Position numbers and translations under genes: made by a program | Assembly (NCBI RefSeq): GCF_019059575.1 | Contig: NW_024881669.1 | Location: 248,001 to 312,000, forward strand | Origin: Amphibalanus amphitrite | Lineage: Eukaryota > Arthropoda > Thecostraca > Balanomorpha > Balanidae | Length of the DNA: 64,000 nucleotides | Direction of reading: 5' to 3' | In this document: piece after piece, positions 55,001-64,000 of the stretch | How positions within the stretch are numbered: the stretch's first letter is position 1 | How the letters are laid out: the number at the start of each line of letters is the position of its first letter | Notes under the pieces: model-generated | Seen by the model: the letters and a program-made list of their open reading frames with translations, nothing else | Told to the model about the DNA's origin: nothing | Databases searched by the model: none

Positions 55001-57354
55001 ACCTAGGCTGGCCCCAAAGGCTGCCTAACACACATAATCGCATTTGTCATGTAAAATGGACCGTTAAACATGTATCACACGACACTTTCATATTGTGACC
55101 CCGGTGACCTGACCTCGCTGTGACCTGACCTGGTATCAGTGACCTCAGATAGCAAAGTATGTGTTTGACGAACAATGTACCATCGATGGTTTTCAATAAA
55201 TTACCAATTAACTCGATTTCACAACACATTTCTTGAAATGGCTGTGAACGGTGAAAATCTGACCTTTGACCTGACCTGTGACGTCATCGGTTTGACCTAG
55301 GTCAATGAAATTTGGTCACAAGGTAGTTCCCGGGTGGGGCTATCGAACGCCGTTTGAATTTTGAAAATCGGCCGGTAACTTTCCGAGATCTTAGGGGGGG
55401 GGGGCCGAAACGCCCCCCCCCCCCCCCTACGGGTGGTAGGGTCCGCCGGTAGCCCTACGGGGCGCGGGTTAATCTTTAAAGAACCCGCCGTTCTGTCTAA
55501 ATTAATTGTGTTTTTAATGTGAAGGGAGTGCTTTCCCGTATTCCGCTAGCATAGAAAATGGCCTTGGCTCTCGGCTGCCCAGTAATTTACCTTCTTTGGC
55601 CGCTGCGGATGCCCGGTTCAGTGACTGTTGTCTGCTCTGTCCCTCCCCAGATGACCGTCTGACCACTCTCCTCTCGTTCCCCAGCTGACCGTCTGACCAC
55701 TCCTTCCCTCCCCAGCTGACCGTCTGACCACTCTCCTCTCCCTCGCCAGCTGCTCTGTGCCGGGCTGCTCGCGCTCGTTCGCGCTGGCCCACCACCTGCG
55801 CAGTCACGAGCGCACCCACGCCAAGCAGCGTCCGTTCGTGTGTCGGCAGCCGGACTGCGGGCGCCGCTTCCTCACCCGGTCCGCGCAGCGAATGCACGTG
55901 CTGCGCCACCACAAGGTAGGAGCACTGACGGCACTGTGTATCCCTTGTGCGGACAGGTGTTGTGCGGATATGGTAGGGTGATTAGGTCCGCATTTTCATC
56001 TTGTGAGGGCGCAGTAGCGGAACTGTGAAATATGGTGTGGCGAATATTTTGATAGTGTGATGACTTTGACCATTTGCTTTTTAAATAACATTTCTTCACC
56101 ATCGCATAAGAATGCAGGTAAAAACGTGTACTTTTTTGGCAATACAGTTATAAAACACTGTTTGCTCGCGAACAAATCGCTAAAACGATGGACGTGTTTT
56201 CTTTTCCGCATGTAACTGGTTTGCCGGCGTGTGCCCAGTGACCGACAATGACATATGTTTGTTCTGTCCAGGGTGTCTCCGCCGGCCCCAGCACAGAGTC
56301 GGCTGCGCCGTCCGCTTCGGCGACCCCTGAGGTGTCCGCGGTACAGGAGGACGTGTCCGCCGGCCCAGCAGTGTCCGCTGTCCCGGGGGTGTCCGCGGTC
56401 CCGGGGGTGTCCTCTGTCGACTGGGGTACGCCGCTGATCGTGCCGATCGGGGAGGACCTGACGGTGACGGTGGCCGAGCCGGGCGTACAGGACGAGGACG
56501 AGCCGCCGGCGTCAGTGACGGTGACGGCGCCGGGCACGGCGGCCGGACCGCGCGGCCCGCCGCCGCCGGCCGCCGGCTCGCAGGGCCTCAGCCCGTCCGA
56601 CCTGTCCGCCACCGCCCTTCTGACGGCCATCGCCAACCGCCGGACCAGCACGGCGGTGCAGACGTGCGAGACAGCCCGGCCGGCGGCCGCCGCCCGCCCG
56701 GCCCAGGCCTGCTGCGGCCCCAACCAGCCAGAGTGTTGTCCGCCAGGCGAGGGGCCGGCCTGCGGCGGCGGAGGCGGAGGCAGCGGTGGCGGCGGTACAG
56801 CGACCAGGGGCGCGACGACCGGCGGCGGCTCGCACGATAGCCCGCTGCCGGGCCCGCGGTCAGCCTGCGGCGCCGGCGGCAGCGGCGGTGGCGGTACGAC
56901 GGTTTGCGCTGGCGGCGGCAGCGGCGGCAGTGGCAGCACGACGGTCTGCGCTGGCGGCGGCAGCGGCAGCGTTGGCGGCACGACGGCCTGCGCTGGCGGC
57001 GACAGCGGCGGCAGCACGACTGGCCCCTGCCTGCACGACAGCCTGCTGCTGGGACGCTCGGCCGCGGAGCCGTGCTGCGTCACGCTGTGCATGAACAAGC
57101 TGGGCCTGCTGCAGAGCTTCCTGCAGGCCATGTTCCCGCGCATGGCGTCGTCGGGCGGTATCGGCGACTTTCTGCGCGTGCTGCGCACCCTGCTGACGTG
57201 CGAGCAGCCGAGCCTGCGCTGCGGCGAGGACGGGCCGCCGCCGGCCCAGTCGGCCGACGGCCTGCTGCGCCTGCTGGCCTCTGCGGCCGGACAGCCGTCC
57301 AACACCGACACCATGGCCGAGTGGCTGGGCGGGCCGGCCGACAGCGCCGCCTAG
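51315..57354 (+). CDS. MTF1: MTF-1, metal-responsive transcription factor 1
   Basis: MTF-1 is the zinc-sensing nuclear activator that binds metal-response elements, for example at metallothionein genes. Exons: 51315-51446 (ATG at 51337), 52122-52342, 53251-53401, 54122-54253, 55750-55915, 56272-57354. All junctions are GT-AG and phases match; the coding length of 1863 nt gives 620 residues. The exon 1/2 junction reads MGYVHHT, equivalent to the GYIHHT start of the MTF-1 core. Six C2H2 fingers follow, including [56 protein letters not shown] and [15 protein letters not shown], matching human MTF-1 finger by finger. The last exon is acidic then Gly/Ser/Cys-rich, with a cysteine cluster [18 protein letters not shown] and a later CCVTLC segment, as in other invertebrate MTF-1 proteins. 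The acceptor before exon 1 implies a noncoding 5' exon not located here. Exon 1 is the least certain part. Confidence 0.92.
51751..51842 (-). pseudogene. tRNA-like sequence (degenerate tRNA or SINE head)
   Basis: On the minus strand a good D-arm/A-box (GCTCAGTCAGTAGAGC) is followed about 45 nt later by a B-box-like GTTCGAAGC. The acceptor ends pair poorly and the anticodon arm is not canonical, with extra sequence in the middle. It is likely a tRNA pseudogene or the head of a tRNA-derived SINE, in MTF-1 intron 1. Confidence 0.5.
52030..52088 (+). repeat. (GT)n microsatellite next to the MTF-1 exon 2 acceptor
   Basis: About 29 GT repeats end 33 bp before the acceptor AG at 52120-52121, in the position of the polypyrimidine tract. 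The intervening bases are TGACGTCGTCGACTGTGCGC and similar, with few pyrimidine runs. Confidence 0.95.
54288..55472 (+). mobile_element. TTAA-flanked AGGTCA-rich element in MTF-1 intron 4
   Basis: TTAA lies at 54288-54291 and 55469-55472. The inverted ends are CCCGCGCCCCGTAGGG. G-run/C-run hairpins lie just inside (about 54304-54336 and 55394-55428). By hand I count about 15 TGACCT/AGGTCA words, concentrated in the right half (54955-55310). A reverse-oriented copy begins at 62998. No ORF. Confidence 0.82.
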
Positions 57355-59307
57355 GCCGGCGGCCGGCGGGAGCGCCCGGGGAGCCGACGCAGGCGAGTTC
57401 GTGCCGTCCGCCGCCGGACCGAGTTATTGTTACACGGGGCGGAGGCACGGATAACTATAGCGTATTGCTAGAAGCCTTAGCGGTAGTGGTAGTAGACGAA
57501 GCGCCCTGCGCCTTACGCGATATCGCCAGTAGTTCGGCTAGAGTAGATGGCTTAGTACGCTTACGCTTTCGCGTCGTTCGGTGCATGGGGGCGGGTGTTC
57601 GGCGCTCAGAGTTGTTGCTGGATGGTTGCAGGGAGCGGAATGTTTCGTGTATCATGAGACCTTCGAACGGCTGTTCCTCCTAGGAATCGACCGTTCCATT
57701 AGGCTACAGTTATGATTATTGATGTTGGCCAAGCAGTTACGCAATATGTGCTTATCCGATAAGTTCACAAACTATCTTTCATTAATATATAGTGACTAAG
57801 TCAGCATACTGGCAGGGCTATGTGTAAAACGCTAGTTCGTTTATTTATTCTTATGCTGAATGCGCGTGTTCAAGAGGCGGTTACTAGTAGGTAGTACCAT
57901 GATTGCTTTGGATGATTTGCTGTTAATCACAGTACTTTAAGCCTTAGCTATAGGTAGGTGCTGTTGTGCCTAATAAGTCACTAATTAGGGAAAGTTGTAG
58001 GCGGTTTCCCCCTCCCGCGGCGGGCTCCACCTTTGGTGGTTAGTACCAATGCGCTCCGGTGCACAGCCAACTGCCATTCGCGTCACGTGTTACGGTCGCC
58101 GCCAGTCTCCGTGGCCGTTGGCCCTGACGGTGAATCGCCGGTGGTGCCAGTGTCCAACCAACTGTGTGAAGTTCAACTCCTGCTGCTCTTATCAGCGCTG
58201 AGCCTCCCAAGGCAACCACGATCCCTCAGTCTGTGAAGATTTGCAAACAAGTACCTAATTCTTCGTCGTTTCCGAGATCCTAAATGCGTAGAGATGCCCG
58301 GATGATGTCAACAGCTGGATATTGTGACGTTTTATCGAAGATTTCTTTTAGGTTTGTTTACCAGTCATTGCCTGTTGGAGACGGTTGGCCAACGAGCCTC
58401 CATCGCTAGAGATGTGACTACTAATCTCAATGGAGGAGCTCCCCGCTCTGCTGGAGACTCCTGGCTCGGCAGTCGTGGTCCCCCGGCACGAAATTGACGG
58501 TGAGGCGGCATTGTCGCTGCTCCTCTTTTGGTCCGCTGTAACCATTTCGATAACGGCGGTGGTGTTACCCGTACATATGAGAAATTGAAGGCCACTGTCC
58601 TATGCTATTGCAGAAATTTCGCCGAGAGAACACCTATGGTATGAAACCAAAATGTCATGGCAAAAATAGCCAATACCTACATCGTCACCCTATTGATCTC
58701 TACACCCTACCTCTCTACTCTCACATGGCTTCAATATATTTCCGATCGAATGTTATTCACTTGCGACACAATCAGATTATCATTTTGACGTCTGTCGATG
58801 AAACGTCACTATATCTAGCATTGGCATCCTATGCGTTTAAGAGCTCTATGTGCTTACCGTTACGTTAATACCGATTGCGCGGCTCGCCTATGAAGTGCTT
58901 TTGCACCAGTTCCAACTTATGTTGATTCGCGTATTTTTTTTTCTTCTTGATAAATGGGATGCTCATGATGATGTTAAACCGCCAGTCGGTGGTGCGGTGG
59001 TCGTCCCGGCTCGCCTATGAGCCCGCCAGTCGAGTGGTGTGGCTGTGCTCCCGGTTCGCTGAAGGGGTCGATTCTCGCTCCGACTTGTGAGTGCCAGTGA
59101 GAAGGGCAGCAGATGTTACGCAGATGCGCTGTCGTTTTGGCGTCGTTAATGGTGGCCTCGATAATAATCGATTCGTGCTTGTTTACCTTTATTTGCAAGG
59201 GCCGCTTGCCTGGTATTGCTGTTTATTCCGTTGTGTAGCTTACCAAAACCAATCAGTTTTCTGGATAATTATCATATGTAGAAACCCTTGACACCTGCAA
59301 GTTATGC
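57355..59307 (+). other. Probable MTF-1 3' UTR and downstream sequence
   Basis: Unique, largely repeat-free sequence follows the MTF-1 stop. The short open frames here have no recognisable domains. If the signal at 59308 is used, the 3' UTR is about 2 kb. Confidence 0.4.
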
Positions 59308-59313
59308 AATAAA
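59308..59313 (+). terminator. Candidate polyadenylation signal AATAAA for MTF-1
   Basis: AATAAA is followed within 15 nt by T-rich sequence. It is the first strong AATAAA that I see after the MTF-1 stop codon, nearly 2 kb downstream. Assignment to MTF-1 is inference. Confidence 0.4.
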
Positions 59314-59367
59314 GTTTTTAATTCAATTAGCGTTTATCAAAATTTTGATATTGCTTCCACGCATGGA

Positions 59368-61429
59368 CACTGGCGGTCGCAGCCGCTAGCAAAAGGGGGG
59401 GGCCAAAGTCACACTCGCGGGACATAACATTTATCCGTCACCGGGAGGGGGGGGGGGGTGATCGGCTAATTTTTTACGTCCACGAGGCGCCGCACAGTTG
59501 GCATTACTTATGCTTCATCCATCTCATTCTTGCGTGAAATCTTTGAGCTCAATTTAAGGCAAGATCACCAGTTCCATTTACCGTCTCACGGTGTGCCCAC
59601 CGGTCGGGCCGCTGCACCATGACGACGGATCGGTGTATCATAGGTATACTGGAAGGTCAGGCACGCGGATTCATGACCTTACCACTATAAAACAATTCGG
59701 AAAAGTACAGATAGGTAGGTACCTCTTGCTAAAAAGTACAGATACCTCTTGCTTTGAACAAGCATGTGAAACCCAGAGAGCATTTTTAGACTATGACATT
59801 TACCCATATAGGTACCTAGTTGTGTGGCGGCGGGAGAGAGTAGGTACACCGACCTCTGGAGACCCCCACAGGTTCCGAGCTTTCAGAGGGCCGCGCGCGA
59901 CTCCTGCGGGGCTTCGCAACGGCTCTGTTGGGGCTCACTCAACCTGCGTAGTCCTACTGCTAAAAAGACTGGCCCTGAGCCCTAAGGACTTCATCAGTCT
60001 CTGCCAGCCCCAGGACCCACACCGGCTCATGGGGACCCGACGTCGAAATATGAGGGAATCAGCGCGGGACCATCAGGACGTAAAGCAATTTAAGCAATCT
60101 CGATCAGGACCAACGTAAGGCTGTGCCGGAGACTGCGTGAGCCCTCTGATCTTCAGAAACCCACCCATGTATGTTTTCATGTAGAGGCCAGTTTAGGGCC
60201 CTCAGAGACCAGTACAGGGCCTGCAAACTACAAAGGCCAGTAGTTTGAGACCATCAGAGACCGAGTTGGGCTCTCAGAGGCTGATGTGGGTCCTTACTCA
60301 TTACAGGCCAACATGGGCCCTCAGAGGTCGGCGTGGGGCCCTAAAAGACCGGCATGAGCCGTCGTTGGACCCCAGAGGCCAGCAGAGGGCCCTCAAAGGC
60401 CAAGATGGGCCCTCCTCAGAGGCCAATGCAGACCCTTAGAGGCCGGCATCGGGTCTTCAGCAGCCAGTGCGGGGCCCTTATTGGCACCTAAAGGTTCATC
60501 TTGGGACACCAGAGACAGAAATAAGGCCACCAGAGACCGGTGTGAGACCCTCAGACGCCGGTTGGGATCCCTGAGGCCGGTTAGGGGCCCTCATAGGCCA
60601 GATGTGGGGCCTCAGAGGTTGATGTAGGCTCTTAGCGGTCAACGTGGGCGCTTGACCGCCACTGAAGTTCCCTCAAAGGTCAGTGTAGGACGCGTGGGAG
60701 CTATATTAATAGCTTGGCGTGTTTTTTTATAGCCTCGTGACGATCGAATAATTGCCAGGGCCCCATACACCTATATGGGGGCCCATTGGTTGATTGAGGG
60801 GGGGGGGTCAAATGATATGATGGCCCCCTTTATTGACCTTTGGGGGCATGGCCCTGATGCCCCCCCCCCCGGCCCCCCGCGACCGCCACTGTGTACACAT
60901 TACACACATGCCTCTGAGATTACATACTAGCTCATGCAAACTCTATGCAGGCCCCGAAGGTCCCACGCTAATCCTTAAGAAACCAAGCCGGCATACGGCG
61001 TCACCACCGGGCTTCTGAGGTGCACAGCACCAACCCTTGAGGTCTTACTTTAGTGTCTTGGAGCCAATCTCCTTTAGCAGGGCCCACCCGCCACTGCCGA
61101 AGAGGGTCTCATGCCAGCCATTGCTGAATGCTGGGCCTACGAGAGCCTTAAGTAAACCCACGCTGATATTCCATATAAGATCTGGCCATACTCGTGAACC
61201 GGTGCCAGCGACGCTGACCGCCAAATTGACAGAATGCGAAACTGAGCCCACTCATGAGTGAAATTTACGTCCTTTGATGGCGCAAGAAAGAAAATGAAAC
61301 ATACGAAAAGCTTTTCTAGGACTTTTGTTCGATCTGAAAGGTGGGGCCAAAAGATAGTATGGCCCCACCTTTCAGCACCAAAGGGGGGGCCATGGCCCCC
61401 GTGGCCCCCCCCCCCTGCGACCGCCAGTG
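59368..61429. mobile_element. hAT-type element with CACTGGCGGTCGCAG ends and a minisatellite
   Basis: The inverted ends CACTGGCGGTCGCAG (59368) and CTGCGACCGCCAGTG (61429) are flanked by a perfect 8-bp duplication CGCATGGA (59360-59367, 61430-61437). G-runs and C-runs lie near both ends. A related internal end (GCGACCGCCACTGTG, about 60878) suggests a composite or nested copy. No transposase was recognised. Confidence 0.86.
60120..60720. repeat. Degenerate minisatellite of about 22 bp
   Basis: A unit close to GGGCCCTCAGAGGCCAGTGT is repeated with much variation across about 600 bp. It lies inside the hAT-type element. Confidence 0.7.
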
Positions 61430-61802
61430 CGCATGGACTGGAGACATTACTGAACATGACACAGCATCACAGCCTGTCAGTAGGTCAATGGAAAGTGGGA
61501 ACTACTGACAGACTGCTATTGAGTGTGATCGGTATCCTGCGATACAGGGCACCAGGAGTACCTATTTCAGAAAGTTTCCCAAACCTTGGTTTCCGTTTCA
61601 AGTGGACCGAACAGTGACCATTTTTAACCTACCCCTTCCGATTTTTACCAAACTTTCTGAGGCTTTATTTTAAGTTTACCCTTTCCGTTGGCTGGAGCCT
61701 GCTCAATGCTCATGCCAACTGTTGGCGATAACGTAAGAATTCATCATGCGGTCGCCATGAAATTTCTTAACTATCTCGGTCAACTCTTTTTTCTTCAGTC
61801 TT

Positions 61803-62997
61803 TTAACCCGCGCATGACTGGGGGGGGGCTCTACAGAGCCCCCCTCACGTTTTTCAGCAATATTTTCTAAACCGTTTGACGGATCAACACGAAACTTGCG
61901 GTACCCTCAGAGGCATCAATTTGACACGTTGTGTCAAAATTTCAACTTTCTAGCTACCATAGTTTGGCCGGAAATGACGTCAGAGTGACGTCATGTCGGC
62001 CGATTTTCATGCAAAATACTGAATTACGGCAAACGCTCTCAAGAGCTCAGTTTTATAGCTAGATCCATTTTCTTTGCTGCATGAGTGGACTACAAATACA
62101 CGTAGCTATCAAACTGCTATCTCGAATTTTCGAAATTTTGAAAATTTTGAAAAAAAATATGTATTTACAATTACTACAAAAAATATATTTTTTGATTTTT
62201 CAAAAAAATTGACTTTTCGCAAAAACCGGAAAATATGTGATAGAACACACACTGATGAACTACCTTTGCAAGTTTTAGCCCAATGTCTTCAAAAATAGCC
62301 AAGTTATTCGCATTATTGTCAAAATTTTACAATTTTATGGTTTTTTCAAATCCATTTTTCAGTACGTTTTTGAAGTCGTACAGCAATATAAATGGACCAT
62401 CTTGTTCCTGAGCTCAAACTGCATCTGATAGGCACTTTTTTTGTTGAAAAATTTCTTTTTTCAAAATTTGACCTTTTCTGACCTGAAAGTGACCTGACCT
62501 CCGGTAAATTCAGCTGACAATGACCTCAAATGACACAGACGACACTATTTTCGAAATCTACGAGTAAAATGGACCATAAAACATACGTCACGTGACCGAT
62601 ACATAATATACAATTTTCGTGACCTAGGATGACCTGGCGGCTGGCCTTGACCTTAAAAATTCGAAGTAAAGGTTCGGTACCCTCAGGGTATCTAAGGCAT
62701 CCGTCAAGGAGCGCGTAAACCAAAAATGAGCCTGATCGGACCGGTGGTCCGGCGGTCAGAGCCTAAATTGTGAACTAGCAAAAATGTCGATAATTTTTAC
62801 TTTGACCTGACCTGTGACGTCATCGGTGACCTCGAGGTCAATGAAAATAGGTTTCGCGCGACAGTTTTTCCAGGGCTATCAGACGCCGTTTGAGTTTTCA
62901 CGATCGGCCCAGTAGTTTCGGAGATAGGAGGGGGGGCTCTGGAGAGCCCCCCCAGTCACTCGCGTTATGGAAAATACCCCAGTCATGCGCGGGTTAA
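61803..62997 (+). mobile_element. TTAA-flanked AGGTCA-rich element with GCATGACTGG ends
   Basis: TTAA lies at 61803-61806 and 62994-62997. The inverted ends are CCCGCGCATGACTGGGG. The same architecture as 54288-55472, with subterminal G/C-run hairpins (about 61820-61846 and 62931-62953) and TGACCT words at 62480-62660 and 62800-62840. Only the outer CCCGCGC is shared with the 54288 copy, so this is a sister subfamily. Confidence 0.8.
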
Positions 62998-64000
62998 TAA
63001 CCCGCGCCCCGTAGGGCTATCGGCGGACCCTACCACCCGTAGGTGGGGGGGGGGGGGGCGCTTCGGCCCCCCCCCTAAGATCTCGGAAACTTACCGGCCG
63101 ATTTTCAAAATTCAAACGGCGTTCGATAGCCCCACCGGGGAACTACCTTGTGACCAAAGTTCATTGACCTAGGTCAAACCGATGACGTCACAGGTCAGTT
63201 CAAAGGTCGGATTTTCACCGTTCACATGCATTTCAAGAAATGTGCTGTGAAATCGAGTAAATTGGTAATTTATTGAAAACCATCGATGGACCATTGTTCG
63301 TCAAACACATACTTTGCTATCTGAGGTCACTGGTACCAGGTCAGGTCACAGCGAGGTCAGGTCACCGGGGGTCACAAGTGTCGTGTGATACATGTTTTAT
63401 GGTCCATTTTACATGACAAATGCGATTATGTGGGTTAGGCAGCCTTTCGGGCCAGCCTAGGCCACGTTTTGGTGAAGGTCAGGTCAAGGTCAGGTCAAAT
63501 TAGGTCAAATTTCAAAGTTGATATTTTTGCATAAAATGGGTATCGATTCGATGCAGCTCGTCACGGGGAGTCTAATGGTGGTCTTTGTTTTGCTCTACGA
63601 GGTCTAGAATTGCCAAAAATTGAGTTTTAAAATTTGACGTCATCATTTTTGAACAGTTTTTTCGCTATAACTTGGCCAAAACACGAGGTATCGATCTGAA
63701 ATTTGGTATGTAGATAGAAGACGGTAGGCACTATCACATATATTCCTTTTTTTTTTCGAAACTCAAAAAACTTTTTGTTTTTTTGGCTAATATATAAAAA
63801 AAGTGCTTTTTTTATTTCTGGGGGTCAAAACTCAAAAATTTTAAAATCCGAGACAGCATTTTTGTAGCCCTGTCAATTCTACACCTTTTATGCCTTGATC
63901 ATTTTTCTGTATCTTCAAAGCTAGAGGCCTGACAGGTCTTCTCGCGAAGGTCTTTTTTCGGTCGAAAATGACAGAACATGACGTCATTCTGACGTCATTT
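62998..64000 (-). mobile_element. Reverse copy of the MTF-1 intron element, cut by the window end
   Basis: From 62998 the sequence is the reverse complement of 54288-55472 with few differences, including the CCCGCGCCCCGTAGGG end, the G/C-run hairpin (about 63042-63076) and the AGGTCA-rich block (63145-63500). Its start abuts the TTAA of the preceding element. The far end lies beyond the window. Confidence 0.8.

Noticed and set aside
56148-57314. 388-codon open frame antisense to the last MTF-1 exon
   Set aside because: Pro/Leu-rich mirror of the Gly/Ser/Ala-rich MTF-1 sequence with no recognisable domain.
1-64000. Virus, toxin-antitoxin or microbial defence system
   Set aside because: No such gene was recognised on either strand. 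The only reverse transcriptases belong to the two Ty3/gypsy elements.

Overview
The window is animal nuclear DNA, most likely from an arthropod and, by inference, a crustacean such as a barnacle. It has no operons or Shine-Dalgarno sites. The genes are split by GT-AG introns. PRDM13 has a TATA box and a TCAGT initiator at arthropod spacing, and the RpS4 candidate start has the polypyrimidine TCT initiator of ribosomal-protein genes. Transposons fill much of the rest. Species identity is inference only.

Four host genes can be read exon by exon. (1) The last two coding exons of a radial-spoke protein RSPH3 gene (976-1903, +). (2) A complete, compact PRDM13 gene with a PR domain and four zinc fingers (35410-38735, +). 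(3) A complete RpS4 gene on the minus strand (39232-47937), convergent with PRDM13. Every RpS4 intron except the first holds at least one candidate snoRNA, in two multi-copy H/ACA families plus one box C/D candidate. (4) The metal-responsive transcription factor MTF-1 (51315-57354, +), with six C2H2 fingers and a cysteine-rich C-terminal half. The four genes share no obvious pathway. Within RpS4, the host gene and its intronic RNAs fit together functionally, both serving ribosome production.

Layout: 1-2.1 kb RSPH3 end; 3.25-5.6 kb a decayed mariner-like element split by a TTAA element; 6.4-7.4 kb a GGGG-ended element; 7.6-13.9 kb a TTAA-ended element carrying an intact Ty3/gypsy element with visually identical LTRs; 13.9-16 kb repeats; 16.5 kb a long hairpin with hammerhead-like cores; 17.2-20 kb CpG-rich, non-repetitive DNA with no recognisable ORF; 20.3-25.8 kb a GGGG-ended element carrying a second gypsy element; 25.8-28.5 kb another GGGG-ended element; 28.6-34.6 kb AGGTCA-rich elements, a hAT insertion and a minisatellite; 35.3-47.9 kb PRDM13 and RpS4; 48.7-51 kb two hAT-type elements; 51.3-59.3 kb MTF-1 and its probable 3' UTR; 59.4-64 kb one more hAT-type element and two AGGTCA-rich elements, the last running off the window.

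No microbial-style system, CRISPR array or virus genome was found. The most interesting material is the RpS4 snoRNA cluster, where base changes are compensated between copies; a group of elements with shared GGGG ends but a private internal word in each; and TTAA-flanked elements packed with AGGTCA nuclear-receptor half-sites.
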